A stretch of DNA of 62,946 nucleotides from positions 1 through 62,946 of the forward strand of contig NZ_JACTAC010000009.1 in NCBI RefSeq assembly GCF_014486675.1, in the 5' to 3' direction. The notes below the pieces were generated by a model that was not told the DNA's origin, ran no database searches, and saw only the letters and a program-made list of their open reading frames with translations. Each line of letters starts with the position of its first letter. The first letter of the stretch is position 1. The translations under genes were made by a program, and so were the position numbers. The DNA comes from Flavobacterium macrobrachii (GTDB lineage: Bacteria; Bacteroidota; Bacteroidia; Flavobacteriales; Flavobacteriaceae). Below are positions 25,676 through 35,560 of the stretch, one piece after another.

Positions 25676-25699
25676 TTAGTAAAACTAAAATTTATAAAA

Positions 25700-26638
25700 A
25701 TGAAAAAATTATTTCCATCATACGTAAGAGTTCCACTGATTTTTGCCATTGTTTTTGGCGGAATGGAATACTTCATCGACTCAGGAGACAAACCCGCTTT
25801 TATTGAGTATCCAATGGTTTCGGTTTTCCTATTTGTATTTCTGTTTTTATTGGTAGCTATCGAAATTGTAGTTAGCGCTGTGGACAGAGTAACGTATCAT
25901 TTGCTAACAGATGAACAACGTAAACAATTGGAAGAAGCACAATCTGTGTCTTTTACGGATAGTAAGTTTGTTCAAAATCTATTGAGCAAATTAACCCGTT
26001 CAAAACCAATCGAACAAGAAGGTGAATTAATGCTAGATCATGATTATGACGGTATTAAAGAGTTAGACAATGATTTACCACCTTGGTGGGTGAATTTATT
26101 TTATGCAACAGCAGTTTTTGCAGTCATTTATTTGGTTCGTTTCCACGTAATGGACGCTTATACGCAAGCCGAAGAATTTGAGCAAGAAGTACAATTAGCT
26201 AATGCTGAATTGGAAAAAATGAAAGCCAATTCGCCAAAAGAAGAAATTACTTTAGACAAAGTGGTATTGCTTACCGATGAAGCGAGTTTAGCCAGAGGAA
26301 AAGAAATTTTTACCAATGCTTGTGCTGCTTGTCATAAAGCAGATGGTGGAGGAATTGTTGGACCAAACTTAACCGATGAATTTTGGATTAACGGTGGTGG
26401 AATTAAAAATATATTCAAATTGATTTCCGAAGGAAGTAAAAACAATCCATCGATGGTAGCTTGGAACAAAACTTTAGAATCTACCGATATTCAAAAAGTA
26501 GCCAGTTATATCATGAAGCTACAAGGAACAAAACCTGCCGGAGCAAAACCTGCCGAAGGTGAAAAATGGGTTGAAGAAGTTGCGCCAGCTGAAACAACAG
26601 CAACAGCAACTGATACTTTAAAAGTAGCAGCAAAATAA
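25700..26638 (+). CDS. ccoP: cbb3 oxidase subunit CcoP, single-haem form
   Basis: A 312-residue membrane-anchored cytochrome c. The N-terminus has an extra membrane hairpin (about residues 8-62). The CcoP N-terminal domain follows, with DHDYDGIKELDNDLPPWW and an anchor helix (about 130-150). A single haem site CAACHKADGGG comes next, with a methionine in NPSMVAW as probable axial ligand. Proteobacterial CcoP usually has two haem c motifs; only one CxxCH is seen here. The C-terminus is rich in P, A and T. It passes electrons to CcoO/CcoN, and its position after ccoQ fits the operon. Confidence 0.9.
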   Translation: MKKLFPSYVRVPLIFAIVFGGMEYFIDSGDKPAFIEYPMVSVFLFVFLFLLVAIEIVVSAVDRVTYHLLTDEQRKQLEEAQSVSFTDSKFVQNLLSKLTRSKPIEQEGELMLDHDYDGIKELDNDLPPWWVNLFYATAVFAVIYLVRFHVMDAYTQAEEFEQEVQLANAELEKMKANSPKEEITLDKVVLLTDEASLARGKEIFTNACAACHKADGGGIVGPNLTDEFWINGGGIKNIFKLISEGSKNNPSMVAWNKTLESTDIQKVASYIMKLQGTKPAGAKPAEGEKWVEEVAPAETTATATDTLKVAAK

Positions 26639-26702
26639 TTAATAAGAAAGGTTTTGGGCGAATGTTCAAAACCTTTCTTGCCCAAATATAAAAAGAAACA
26701 AA

Positions 26703-28124
26703 ATGGAAGAGAATCATCATGATGAAAGTTTCAGAGATAGCATTTCAACTATTGATGCTAAAGGGAAACGTGTTTTTATTTTCCCGAAAAAGCCTTTTGG
26801 ACGTTTTTATGACAAGCGAAAATTACTGAGCTATTTTTTACTGGCATTTTTAATTGCTGCGCCATTTATTAAAATCAATGGCAATCAGTTTATGATGTTC
26901 AATGTTTTAGAAAGACGATTTAATATTTTCAGCTTTCCATTTTGGCCACAGGATTTTCATCTTTTTGTAATCTCAATGATTATTGGAGTGGTTGGATTGG
27001 CATTGTTTACTGTTGCTTTTGGAAGAATATTTTGTGGTTGGTTTTGTCCACAAACTATTTTTATGGAAATGGTTTTCCGCCGAATTGAATTTTGGATTGA
27101 TGGCGATAGAGCACAACAAATGCGTTTGGAAAATCAAGCTTGGGATTCTGAAAAAATTAGAAAACGATTGACCAAATGGTTTATCTTTTTCATCATTTCG
27201 TTTCTTATTGCTAATGTGTTTTTGGCGTATCTCATTGGTAGCGATAAACTAATACAATTTATTGAAGAAGGACCAATTGAGAACGAAAGCACGTTAATTG
27301 CGTTACTGATTTTTACTGCTGTTTTCTATTTTATTTACGCTTGGTTTCGTGAGCAAGTTTGTATAATCGCTTGTCCCTATGGTAGAATGCAAGGTGTTTT
27401 ACTTGATAATAAAACCATCAACGTTTCCTATGATTATGTTCGAGGTGAAGGCGAAAAAGGAAGAGGAAAATTCAATAAAAATGAAGACCGAAAAGCATCT
27501 GGTAAAGGCGATTGTATTGATTGTAAAGTTTGTGTTCACGTTTGTCCAACAGGAATTGACATTCGAAACGGAGTTCAATTAGAATGTATCAATTGTACCG
27601 CTTGTATTGATGAATGCGATACCATTATGGAGAAAGTTGGCTTGCCAAAAGGACTTATTCGTTATGCTAGCGAAGATGAAATTGTCAAAAAAGAACCATT
27701 CAAACTAACCACTAGAATGAAAGGTTACATTGCGGTTTTAGCCATTTTAATTGGAGTTTTCATCGGAATGTTATTTTTAAGAAACGATGTGGAAGCTACG
27801 GTTTTACATGCGCCAGGACAATTATTTCAACACGAAGGAAACAAAATTGTGAATTTATACAATTATAAAATTATCAATAAAACAACCGCAGAATTTAAAA
27901 GCGTAACTTTCAAATTAGTTGAACCGAAAGGCGAAATAGTTCTAGTAGGAAATCCATTTACGAAAGTGCCAAAACAAGGAATTACTCAAGGCGCATTATT
28001 TGTAAAATTACCTGAGAACGAACTTGACGGCGAAAAAACAGTGCTTAAAATTGAGGTTTACAACAACGATAAATTAATAGAAACAACTACGACTAATTTT
28101 ACTGGTCCGAGAAGTTTTGACTAA
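26703..28124 (+). CDS. ccoG: cbb3 oxidase accessory protein CcoG (FixG/RdxA), polyferredoxin
   Basis: A 473-residue membrane iron-sulfur protein with about five membrane segments. It carries CGWFCPQT and CIIACPYGRMQG cysteine pairs and two 4Fe-4S motifs (CIDCKVCVHVCP, CINCTACIDEC), followed by a C-terminal Ig-like periplasmic domain. CcoG reduces Cu(II) for insertion into cbb3 oxidase and is a standard member of the locus. It follows ccoP by 64 bp and is followed by fixH. All cluster cysteines appear intact. Confidence 0.93.
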   Translation: MEENHHDESFRDSISTIDAKGKRVFIFPKKPFGRFYDKRKLLSYFLLAFLIAAPFIKINGNQFMMFNVLERRFNIFSFPFWPQDFHLFVISMIIGVVGLALFTVAFGRIFCGWFCPQTIFMEMVFRRIEFWIDGDRAQQMRLENQAWDSEKIRKRLTKWFIFFIISFLIANVFLAYLIGSDKLIQFIEEGPIENESTLIALLIFTAVFYFIYAWFREQVCIIACPYGRMQGVLLDNKTINVSYDYVRGEGEKGRGKFNKNEDRKASGKGDCIDCKVCVHVCPTGIDIRNGVQLECINCTACIDECDTIMEKVGLPKGLIRYASEDEIVKKEPFKLTTRMKGYIAVLAILIGVFIGMLFLRNDVEATVLHAPGQLFQHEGNKIVNLYNYKIINKTTAEFKSVTFKLVEPKGEIVLVGNPFTKVPKQGITQGALFVKLPENELDGEKTVLKIEVYNNDKLIETTTTNFTGPRSFD

Positions 28125-28135
28125 ATAATAAAATT

Positions 28136-28582
28136 ATGAAAATAAATTGGGGAACCGGAATTGTCATTGCTTTTGTATTGTTCATGAGCTTTATTTTGTA
28201 CTTCGTTTTTAAAGTGCAATCCAATGACAAATATGATAATGAATTGGTAGTTGAAAAATATTATCAAAAAGAACTAACCTTTGAAAAAGAGATGAAAAAA
28301 GCGCAAAATGCTCAAAATCTTACCGAAGGAATTAGCGTATCCAATGAAGCAACAAACATAAAAATTGCATTTCCAAAAGGATATGATTTTACAAAAATTC
28401 AAGGAAAAGTGTCCTTATACAGACCGTCAAGTCAGAAACTAGATTTCGAAATTCCAATTTCGTTGGCTAGTCCTTATTTGCTCATACCTAAAAATAATTT
28501 GGCTGACGGTCGTTGGGACATTTCTGTAGATTGGAGTTATGAAGGCGTTGATTATTTAAACAAAGAAACGGTTAATTTATAA
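28136..28582 (+). CDS. fixH: FixH family protein (CcoH), oxidase assembly
   Basis: A 148-residue protein with one N-terminal membrane helix (about residues 7-25) and a periplasmic beta-rich domain. It has the YYQKELTFEKEM segment and the ending LADGRWDISVDWSYEGVDYLNKE characteristic of FixH. FixH/CcoH is needed for stable cbb3 assembly. It lies 11 bp after ccoG and just before the TauE/SafE-like gene, the usual Bacteroidota order. Confidence 0.87.
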   Translation: MKINWGTGIVIAFVLFMSFILYFVFKVQSNDKYDNELVVEKYYQKELTFEKEMKKAQNAQNLTEGISVSNEATNIKIAFPKGYDFTKIQGKVSLYRPSSQKLDFEIPISLASPYLLIPKNNLADGRWDISVDWSYEGVDYLNKETVNL

Positions 28583-28590
28583 AGTTGAGT

Positions 28591-29292
28591 ATGCTTTTTT
28601 CTGCATTGTTTTTTGGATTAATCAGTAGTTTGCATTGTATTGGAATGTGTGGACCAATAGCAATGATGATTCCTGTTGACCATAAAAATCCAACCAAAAA
28701 AGCACTACAAATTTTAACGTATCATTTAGGAAGATTAACGGCTTATGCTTTGCTCGGGTTAGCTTTCGGATTGTTAGGAAAAGGCCTTTTCATTGCCGGA
28801 TTTCAGCAAAATATTTCGATAGCAGTTGGTGTTTTGATGATTATTATTGCCATTGTTCCCGAAAAAGTTTTTGCCCGATATAATTTCTCAAAACCAATTT
28901 ACAAAGTTATTTCGTCAATCAAAAGTAGTTTAGGAAATCAGTTCAAACGAAAAACATTCGATGCCTTATTTTCAATAGGATTTCTAAACGGATTATTGCC
29001 TTGTGGACTAGTATATGCAGCTTTGTTTGGAGCGATAGCTATGCAAAATGAAGTTTTAGGCGTTGCTTATATGTTGCTTTACGGCATTGGAACCATTCCG
29101 TTGATGAGCATTGTGGTTTATGCTTCGGGATTTATGAGTGTTCCGTTACGAAGTAAATTGCAAAAAATAATTCCTATCATAACTATTGGGATTGGAATAC
29201 TGTTTATTCTAAGAGGTTTGTCACTTGGAATACCTTTTATTTCTCCAGCAGAACAAAGTTTGTTTGTTCAAGCTAACCCAAATTGTCATTAA
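28591..29292 (+). CDS. sulfite exporter TauE/SafE family membrane protein of the cbb3 locus
   Basis: A 233-residue membrane protein with about six hydrophobic segments. The first carries HCIGMCGP, the motif of a TauE/SafE branch that is repeatedly found beside cbb3 oxidase and copper genes. A second family motif is NGLLPCGLVYAAL. The cysteines in the two membrane motifs suggest metal or thiol transport rather than sulfite export; a part in copper supply to the oxidase is inference from context. The start was placed at ATG 28591, although TTG at 28585 would add two residues. The gene is almost contiguous with fixH. Confidence 0.82.
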   Translation: MLFSALFFGLISSLHCIGMCGPIAMMIPVDHKNPTKKALQILTYHLGRLTAYALLGLAFGLLGKGLFIAGFQQNISIAVGVLMIIIAIVPEKVFARYNFSKPIYKVISSIKSSLGNQFKRKTFDALFSIGFLNGLLPCGLVYAALFGAIAMQNEVLGVAYMLLYGIGTIPLMSIVVYASGFMSVPLRSKLQKIIPIITIGIGILFILRGLSLGIPFISPAEQSLFVQANPNCH

Positions 29293-29314
29293 AAAATTAA
29301 TTGAAACAAAGAAT

Positions 29315-29545
29315 ATGGAAAGACACGATTTATTACACGAATTCCCAGAATATCAGAAGCGAATTCACGAACTGAAAGTTTCTGATGTGCATTTTAGAAA
29401 ATTATTTGATGAATACCACGAGTTAGAGCATCAAATTCATCGAATTAATTCAGGAATTGAAACAACTTCAGATGATTTTGCACATGAAAAGAAAGCTAAA
29501 TTATTGCATATTAAAGATGCATTGTTAGAAATACTAAAACAATAA
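29315..29545 (+). CDS. DUF465 (YdcH-like) protein, 76 aa
   Basis: A 76-residue, highly charged helical hairpin protein, MERHDLLHEFPEYQKRIHEL at the start and LEHQIHRINSGIE in the turn. It matches the DUF465/YdcH family, small cytoplasmic proteins of unknown function. The start was set at ATG 29315; an in-frame extension upstream overlaps the TauE/SafE gene and has no family support. It is the last gene of the cbb3 locus and ends at a terminator (29551-29575). A link to respiration is only positional. Confidence 0.82.
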   Translation: MERHDLLHEFPEYQKRIHELKVSDVHFRKLFDEYHELEHQIHRINSGIETTSDDFAHEKKAKLLHIKDALLEILKQ

Positions 29546-29550
29546 TTTAA

Positions 29551-29575
29551 AATCCGCTGAATGGCGGATTTTTTT
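29551..29575 (+). terminator. terminator at the end of the cbb3 locus
   Basis: AATCCGC, a 6-nt loop, GCGGATT and a T-run. Confidence 0.85.
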
Positions 29576-29613
29576 ATGCAGATAATAAATATCTTTGTTT
29601 TAAAATTGCTGTT

Positions 29614-30108
29614 TTGACAAAAATCCTCTTACTTTCCGATACGCACAGTCATATTGACGATACCATTTTAAAATATGTAAACCAAGCCGATGAGGTTTGG
29701 CATGCTGGAGATATTGGAGATTTGGCAGTAACCGATGCCATAAAAAAACTAAAACCACTTCGTGCTGTTTATGGCAATATTGATGATGACAAAGCCCGAA
29801 TGGAATTCCCGTTGAACAATCGTTTTTTTTGTGAAGGAGTTGATGTTTGGATTACACATATTGGCGGTTATCCTGGAAAATATAATCAAGCCATTCGTGC
29901 TGAAATTCAGCAAAATCCGCCAAAACTTTTTATCTGTGGACATTCACATATTTTAAAAGTACAGTTTGATAAAACCTTGAATTTACTTCACATGAATCCC
30001 GGTGCTTGTGGCATTTATGGTTTTCACCAAGTTAGAACGATGCTACGGTTTGAAATTGATGGCGATAAAATCCAGAATTTAGAGATTATTGAAATAGGGA
30101 AGAAGTAA
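29614..30108 (+). CDS. YfcE/MJ0936-type metallophosphoesterase
   Basis: A 164-residue calcineurin-like phosphoesterase. Metal ligands are seen in order: LSDTHSHID, HAGDIGD, YGNIDDD, ITHIGGYPG and CGHSHI, then the MNPGACGIYGFH end. This short form matches the YfcE family of manganese-dependent phosphodiesterases, whose natural substrate is uncertain. The start is TTG at 29614, since no ATG lies upstream in frame and the N-terminal beta strand (KILLLSDTH) begins right there. It is read alone and is followed by a terminator. Confidence 0.87.
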   Translation: MTKILLLSDTHSHIDDTILKYVNQADEVWHAGDIGDLAVTDAIKKLKPLRAVYGNIDDDKARMEFPLNNRFFCEGVDVWITHIGGYPGKYNQAIRAEIQQNPPKLFICGHSHILKVQFDKTLNLLHMNPGACGIYGFHQVRTMLRFEIDGDKIQNLEIIEIGKK

Positions 30109-30110
30109 AA

Positions 30111-30138
30111 AAAACCCAAACATTACGTTTGGGTTTTT
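30111..30138. terminator. terminator between the phosphoesterase and DUF4293 genes
   Basis: AAAACCCAAA, CATTACG loop, TTTGGGTTTTT. The A-run and T-run make it usable from both strands. Confidence 0.85.
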
Positions 30139-30167
30139 CGCAGCACTAAAAAACTAAGTTTATAGGT

Positions 30168-30593
30168 TTATCGTAATCGATCCACAGATTTTACGAGATC
30201 TTCGTCCTTTTTGATGGCTTTGTTGGCCAAAACCAAAAATACGATAGAAATAATAGGTAAGAACATCCCAACACCTTTCTCAGAAATAGCTGTTTCTCCA
30301 GATGCATTTAGTGTTCGATACACAAATAATCCTAATAAAATTAAATTCAATATCATATTCAATCTGCCCATGACAAATTGTTGTTGTCTTTTTGCGTGTG
30401 ATAAAATGCTTAATAGCGACAAAGTTGCGCTCAAACCAAATAAAGCTACATAAACAATATCCATCATAAAATAAAAAGAAGTACCCGAAGCATCTTTCCA
30501 TAACGGAGCAAAAAACGGCACTATTCCTGAAATTATCAGTGATACTATTAAATAATAAGTCTGCGGTCTAAACATTTTCAAAATTTGATGCAC
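30168..30593 (-). CDS. DUF4293 family membrane protein
   Basis: A 141-residue protein with four membrane helices (about residues 12-30, 44-63, 77-96 and 107-124) and charged ends. The N-terminal MHQILKMFRPQTYYLIV pattern, the position divergent from rho and the overall layout match the DUF4293 family of Bacteroidota, which has no known function. The longer start at 30593 was kept because family members begin with a similar amphipathic stretch before the first helix. Confidence 0.78.
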   Translation of the reverse strand: MHQILKMFRPQTYYLIVSLIISGIVPFFAPLWKDASGTSFYFMMDIVYVALFGLSATLSLLSILSHAKRQQQFVMGRLNMILNLILLGLFVYRTLNASGETAISEKGVGMFLPIISIVFLVLANKAIKKDEDLVKSVDRLR

Positions 30594-30758
30594 AAAAATA
30601 TAGTTTCTTTTTTTAAAATGCTATTGTATGATAAAAAATTATTTGTATTATTGCATAACAAATCCGTAAGTACTTCATCCTTCGGACTATTTCAATTAAA
30701 AATTTTTCCACACATTTTTTAATTTGTCAACCCAAATTTAAAGTCACATTTATTATAC

Positions 30759-32471
30759 ATGTTTGATATTTCTGCATTAAAAGAAATGAAGCTTGTTGAG
30801 CTTCAAGAAATTGCTAAATTAGCAAAAACCATAAAAGTTGCTGGTGCTAAAAAAGATACACTCATAACCCAAATTTTAGAGCATCAAAATAAATCTGCTG
30901 AAGTAGAAAAAAAAGAAATACCTAAGGTTTCTACTGAAACAACAGCCGAAAACAAAACCAAGCGAGCAAGAATTATTCCAGCAAAAGAAAAGGATAACAA
31001 TCAAAACGATTTATTTGCTGCCGAAAATCCTGAACCAATTAAACTTGAAGCAACGGAAGAAAAACAACCGGTTCAAAATAAAAATCAAAAGTTCAAGAAA
31101 CCATTCGAAAAAAAGAATAAAAACAATCCTGAACCAATCAAACAAGACGTTGCAACTGAAGAAACGGCAACAACTTCAAATTCTACCGAAGAAACAACCG
31201 TTTCTGAACCAAAAACCAATCAAAATTCTGAAAATAGCCGCGAACCAAAGCTAAAACACCAAAACGGTAACGGAAACGCTAACCAGAATGCAAATAATAA
31301 CAATCCAAACTATAAAGGAAAAAAGCAAAGCAATTTCCGAGATTCAGATTATGAATTTGACGGAATTATAGAAAGTGAAGGTGTTCTTGAAATGATGCCC
31401 GATGGTTATGGTTTCCTTCGTTCGTCGGATTACAACTATTTGGCTTCACCAGATGATATTTATTTGTCAACCTCGCAAATTCGTTTGTTTGGATTAAAAA
31501 CAGGTGATACAGTTAAAGGTGTTGTTCGTCCACCAAAAGAAGGAGAAAAATTCTTTCCGTTGGTTAGAGTTTTGAAAATCAATGGTCATGATCCACAAGT
31601 GGTTCGCGATAGAGTTTCATTTGAACATTTGACACCAATTTTCCCAAAAGAAAAATTCAATATTGCCGATAAACAAGCCAGCGTTTCTACACGTGTAATG
31701 GATTTGTTTTCGCCAATAGGAAAAGGTCAAAGAGGAATGATTGTTGCGCAGCCAAAAACGGGTAAAACCATGTTGTTAAAAGACATCGCAAATGCCATTG
31801 CTGCAAATCATCCAGAGGTTTATCTAATTGTTTTACTGATTGACGAACGACCAGAAGAAGTTACTGATATGCAACGCAGCGTTCGTGGTGAAGTAATTGC
31901 TTCAACCTTTGACCGTGAACCAATGGAACATGTAAAAATAGCTAATATCGTTTTAGAAAAAGCAAAAAGATTAGTAGAATGCGGACATGATGTAGTTATT
32001 CTTTTGGATTCCATTACTCGTTTAGCAAGAGCTTACAATACGGTTCAACCAGCTTCTGGAAAAGTACTTTCGGGTGGAGTTGATGCCAATGCATTGCAAA
32101 AACCAAAACGATTTTTCGGTGCTGCTCGTAACGTAGAAAATGGTGGTTCGTTGAGCATCATAGCAACAGCTTTAACCGAAACAGGTTCTAAAATGGACGA
32201 AGTAATTTTCGAAGAATTTAAAGGAACAGGAAACATGGAGTTGCAATTGGATAGAAAAATTGCTAACAGAAGAATTTTCCCTGCTATCGATTTAACGTCT
32301 TCAAGTACACGTCGTGATGATTTACTTCTTGATGAAAAAACACTTCAAAGAATGTGGATTTTACGCAAATTCTTAGCTGATATGAACCCAGTAGAAGCAA
32401 TGGATACTATAAATGATAAAATTAAGAAAACAAGAAACAACGACGAGTTTCTAATTTCGATGAATGATTAA
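30759..32471 (+). CDS. rho: transcription termination factor Rho with long disordered insertion
   Basis: A 570-residue Rho. An N-terminal Rho-N helical domain (about residues 1-45) is followed by a low-complexity segment (about 50-190) rich in N, K, E, Q and T, including [14 protein letters not shown]. Then come the RNA-binding cold-shock domain ([15 protein letters not shown]) and the ATPase core with the P-loop [13 protein letters not shown] (about 329-341), [13 protein letters not shown] and [14 protein letters not shown]. coli Rho has 419 residues, so the insertion adds about 150. Such insertions are known in Bacteroidota Rho. It is a hexameric RNA helicase that ends transcription. The leader upstream is about 100 bp or more and may be regulatory. 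Confidence 0.95.
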   Translation: MFDISALKEMKLVELQEIAKLAKTIKVAGAKKDTLITQILEHQNKSAEVEKKEIPKVSTETTAENKTKRARIIPAKEKDNNQNDLFAAENPEPIKLEATEEKQPVQNKNQKFKKPFEKKNKNNPEPIKQDVATEETATTSNSTEETTVSEPKTNQNSENSREPKLKHQNGNGNANQNANNNNPNYKGKKQSNFRDSDYEFDGIIESEGVLEMMPDGYGFLRSSDYNYLASPDDIYLSTSQIRLFGLKTGDTVKGVVRPPKEGEKFFPLVRVLKINGHDPQVVRDRVSFEHLTPIFPKEKFNIADKQASVSTRVMDLFSPIGKGQRGMIVAQPKTGKTMLLKDIANAIAANHPEVYLIVLLIDERPEEVTDMQRSVRGEVIASTFDREPMEHVKIANIVLEKAKRLVECGHDVVILLDSITRLARAYNTVQPASGKVLSGGVDANALQKPKRFFGAARNVENGGSLSIIATALTETGSKMDEVIFEEFKGTGNMELQLDRKIANRRIFPAIDLTSSSTRRDDLLLDEKTLQRMWILRKFLADMNPVEAMDTINDKIKKTRNNDEFLISMND

Positions 32472-32477
32472 AGATAC

Positions 32478-32509
32478 AATCCCAACGTAACAGTTGGGAT
32501 TTTTTTTTG
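32478..32509 (+). terminator. terminator of rho
   Basis: CAATCCCAAC, a GTAACA loop, GTTGGGATT and a run of nine T. Confidence 0.87.
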
Positions 32510-32543
32510 CAAATATTTATCTAAACACATAATTTCTATTCTT

Positions 32544-32551
32544 TACATTTG
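32544..32551 (+). promoter_or_regulatory. -7 element of the EamA transporter gene
   Basis: TACATTTG, 16 bp before the GTG start at 32568. It supports that unusual start codon. Confidence 0.5.
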
Positions 32552-32567
32552 CATCAAAAATTACTCT

Positions 32568-33461
32568 GTGCAAATCAATAAATATTATCTCTCGGCTTTT
32601 TCGGCTTTCATCATTTGGGGATTTTTCAGTTTGGCGTTGAAACCTTTACACGATTATCCATCGTTGGATATTTTATTCTATAGAGTTTTTTTGGCAACGG
32701 CTTTACTTTTGGTTATCAATGTTTCCATTCGCTTTGATATTCTAAAAACAAATCTCACTATTTTCAAATCACTTAGTAAAAAAGAGAAAACTCGATTTTT
32801 ATCATTGACCATTCTCGGAGGATTTTTATTAGTAATGAATTGGTATTTATTTATGTTTGCTGTCAATCACGTGAGTTTAAATTCAGCTTCGTTTGCCTAT
32901 TTAATTTGCCCAATTGTAACTACAATTTTGGCTTTTTTCATACTTAAAGAAAAACTCAGTTTTTGGCAATGGCTTTCGGTAGTTTTATGTATTATCAGTT
33001 GTGCGATTTTGTCTTATGGAGATTTAACGGGATTGGTTTATAGCTTGATTATTGCAACAACATTTGCTTTGTATTTAATCAGTCAGCGTAAAAATAATTT
33101 GTTTGATAAATTCATAGTGCTTTCTATTCAAATGGTGATTGCGTCGATTGTTTTAGCACCATTTTTCCCAATCTACAGCGGAACAACTCCAAGCGCATCA
33201 TTATTTTACATTTTAATGATTGTAATTGTGGTTTTGTTTACCATCATTCCGTTGTTCTTGAATTTATATGCTTTAAAAGGAATGAATTCGTCAACAGTTG
33301 GAATTTTAATGTATACCAATCCGTTGATTAACTTCTTTTTAGGAGTATTTTATTTTCATGAAAAAATCACTTCGGCACATATTGTTTCTTATGTTTTAAT
33401 TCTGATTTCGATTGTTATTTTTAACGAAAAAATACTTTTTAAAAGAAAAGTAATAAGTTAG
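32568..33461 (+). CDS. EamA family transporter, RarD-like
   Basis: A 297-residue protein with ten membrane helices arranged as two EamA repeats. The RarD-like features are the start (YYLSAFSAFIIWGFFSLALKPL), the pair NWYLFMFAVNHVSLNSASFAYLICP, and the second-half signature IPLFLNLYALKGMNSSTVGILMYTNPLINF. Members export amino acids or other small metabolites, but the substrate cannot be told. The start is GTG at 32568, supported by a -7 element 16 bp upstream and by the family's usual N-terminus. It stands alone between rho and dnaK. Confidence 0.85.
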   Translation: MQINKYYLSAFSAFIIWGFFSLALKPLHDYPSLDILFYRVFLATALLLVINVSIRFDILKTNLTIFKSLSKKEKTRFLSLTILGGFLLVMNWYLFMFAVNHVSLNSASFAYLICPIVTTILAFFILKEKLSFWQWLSVVLCIISCAILSYGDLTGLVYSLIIATTFALYLISQRKNNLFDKFIVLSIQMVIASIVLAPFFPIYSGTTPSASLFYILMIVIVVLFTIIPLFLNLYALKGMNSSTVGILMYTNPLINFFLGVFYFHEKITSAHIVSYVLILISIVIFNEKILFKRKVIS

Positions 33462-33517
33462 ATATAAGTCTGATATCTAAAATCAAATATTTCAATGCCA
33501 TCTTGTCATATTTAATT

Positions 33518-33567
33518 TGTCAAAAACTGACATCTTTTTAGCATTTTGATATTGGCACAATCATTGC
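33518..33567 (+). promoter_or_regulatory. sigma-54-type promoter with upstream palindrome, in front of dnaK
   Basis: TTGGCAC-N5-TTGC at 33552-33567 has the exact GG-to-GC spacing of a -24/-12 promoter. TGTCA-N5-TGACA at 33518-33532 is a palindrome just upstream, with a further TTGTCA at 33503-33508. Dependence on RpoN is inferred from the match. Confidence 0.72.
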
Positions 33568-33621
33568 CTTTTGACATTTTGAGTTTAAAAAAGAATTTTC
33601 TAAGATTAATTAAATATAACA

Positions 33622-35508
33622 ATGGGAAAAATTATTGGTATCGATTTAGGTACAACGAATTCTTGTGTGTCAGTTATGGAAGGTGGAGAACCAGTTGTAA
33701 TTGCTAATGCAGAAGGAAAGAGAACAACACCGTCTGTAATTGCATTTGTAGAAGGTGGCGAAATTAAAGTAGGTGATCCAGCAAAAAGACAAGCTGTAAC
33801 AAATCCTACTAAGACCATAGCGTCTATCAAACGTTTTATGGGTAATAAATACTCAGAAAGTGCTAAGGAAGCATCGACTGTTGCTTATAAAGTAGTAAAA
33901 GGAGATAATGATACACCACGTGTTGATATCGACGGAAGACTTTATACGCCACAAGAATTGTCAGCAATGACACTTCAAAAAATGAAAAAAACTGCAGAAG
34001 ACTATTTAGGTCAAACAGTTACTGAAGCAGTTATTACTGTTCCTGCTTACTTTAACGATGCGCAACGTCAAGCTACAAAAGAAGCTGGAGAAATTGCTGG
34101 TCTTAAAGTAATGAGAATTATCAATGAGCCAACCGCTGCGGCATTAGCTTATGGATTAGACAAAAAAGGAATTGACCAAAAAATTGCAGTTTACGATTTA
34201 GGTGGTGGAACTTTTGATATTTCTGTTCTTGAATTAGGAGACGGAGTTTTTGAAGTATTGTCTACAAATGGAGATACTCACTTAGGTGGAGATGATTTTG
34301 ACCAAGTAATTATCGATTGGATGGCTAACGAATTTAATTCTGAAGAAGGAATTGATTTGAGAAAAGATCCAATGGCATTACAACGTTTGAAAGAAGCTGC
34401 TGAAAAAGCTAAAATTGAATTGTCATCTTCAACGCAAACAGAAATCAACTTACCATACGTTACTGCTACAGCTACAGGTCCAAAACACTTAGTTAAAACA
34501 TTAACTCGTGCTAAATTTGAGCAATTAGCTGAAACTTTAGTAAAACGTTCTATGGATCCAGTTGCTAAAGCTTTGAAAGATGCAGGTTTATCTGTTTCAG
34601 ATATCGACGAGGTAATCTTGGTTGGAGGTTCTACAAGAATTCCAGTTATCCAAGAACAAGTTGAAAAATTCTTTGGTAAAAAACCATCAAAAGGAGTAAA
34701 TCCTGATGAAGTAGTGGCAATTGGAGCTGCAATTCAAGGTGGAGTTTTAACTGGTGATGTAAAAGATGTATTGTTATTAGACGTTACACCTTTATCATTA
34801 GGAATTGAAACAATGGGTAATGTGATGACAAAATTAATTGAGTCAAATACAACTATTCCAACTAAAAAATCGCAAGTATTCTCTACAGCTACTGACAATC
34901 AACCAAGTGTGGAAATCCACGTTATTCAAGGTGAAAGAACAATGGCTGCAGACAATAAAACAATCGGTCGTTTCCACTTAGATGGAATTCCACCAGCACC
35001 AAGAGGTGTTCCTCAAATTGAAGTTACTTTTGATATTGATGCTAATGGTATCATCAAAGTTTCTGCAACTGATAAAGGAACAGGAAAATCTCACGATATT
35101 CGTATCGAAGCTTCATCTGGTTTAACAGCAGAAGAAATCGAAAGAATGAAGAAAGATGCCGAAATGAATGCTGAAAGCGACAGATTAGCTAAAGAAAAAG
35201 CAGATAAATTAAACGAAGCTGACAGTATGATTTTCCAAACAGAAAGTCAGTTAAAAGAATTAGGAGATAAATTATCTGATGATCATAAAGTGGGAATTGA
35301 AGCAGCTTTAACTGAATTAAGAATGGCACACCAAAATCAAGATTTAGAAGCAATTCAAAAAGGTCTTGATAACGTTAATGCCGCTTGGAAAGTTGCTACA
35401 GAATCAATGTACGCTCAAGGCGAACAAGGTCAACCACAAGAAGCACAACCACAAACTGATGCTCAAGGCGATAATACGCAAGACGTAGAGTTTGAAGAAG
35501 TGAAGTAA
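33622..35508 (+). CDS. dnaK: molecular chaperone DnaK (Hsp70)
   Basis: A 628-residue Hsp70. The N-terminal nucleotide-binding domain has [35 protein letters not shown] and [18 protein letters not shown]. The substrate-binding domain begins near residue 390 with [13 protein letters not shown] and ends with a helical lid and a short acidic tail, DVEFEEVK, which matches the conserved EEVK/EEVD-like DnaK end. Length is normal. It folds and protects proteins together with DnaJ and GrpE, neither of which is next to it. The promoter looks sigma-54-dependent, so control may differ from the sigma-32 scheme of E. coli. A strong terminator follows. Confidence 0.97.
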   Translation: MGKIIGIDLGTTNSCVSVMEGGEPVVIANAEGKRTTPSVIAFVEGGEIKVGDPAKRQAVTNPTKTIASIKRFMGNKYSESAKEASTVAYKVVKGDNDTPRVDIDGRLYTPQELSAMTLQKMKKTAEDYLGQTVTEAVITVPAYFNDAQRQATKEAGEIAGLKVMRIINEPTAAALAYGLDKKGIDQKIAVYDLGGGTFDISVLELGDGVFEVLSTNGDTHLGGDDFDQVIIDWMANEFNSEEGIDLRKDPMALQRLKEAAEKAKIELSSSTQTEINLPYVTATATGPKHLVKTLTRAKFEQLAETLVKRSMDPVAKALKDAGLSVSDIDEVILVGGSTRIPVIQEQVEKFFGKKPSKGVNPDEVVAIGAAIQGGVLTGDVKDVLLLDVTPLSLGIETMGNVMTKLIESNTTIPTKKSQVFSTATDNQPSVEIHVIQGERTMAADNKTIGRFHLDGIPPAPRGVPQIEVTFDIDANGIIKVSATDKGTGKSHDIRIEASSGLTAEEIERMKKDAEMNAESDRLAKEKADKLNEADSMIFQTESQLKELGDKLSDDHKVGIEAALTELRMAHQNQDLEAIQKGLDNVNAAWKVATESMYAQGEQGQPQEAQPQTDAQGDNTQDVEFEEVK

Positions 35509-35527
35509 TACTCTCAGTATCATATCG

Positions 35528-35560
35528 AAAAGCCGAGTAATTAGTTACTCGGCTTTTTTT
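35528..35560. terminator. bidirectional terminator between dnaK and blh
   Basis: AAAGCCGAGTAA, TTAG loop, TTACTCGGCTTT and a T-run. It overlaps the last codons of the convergent blh gene. Confidence 0.85.
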
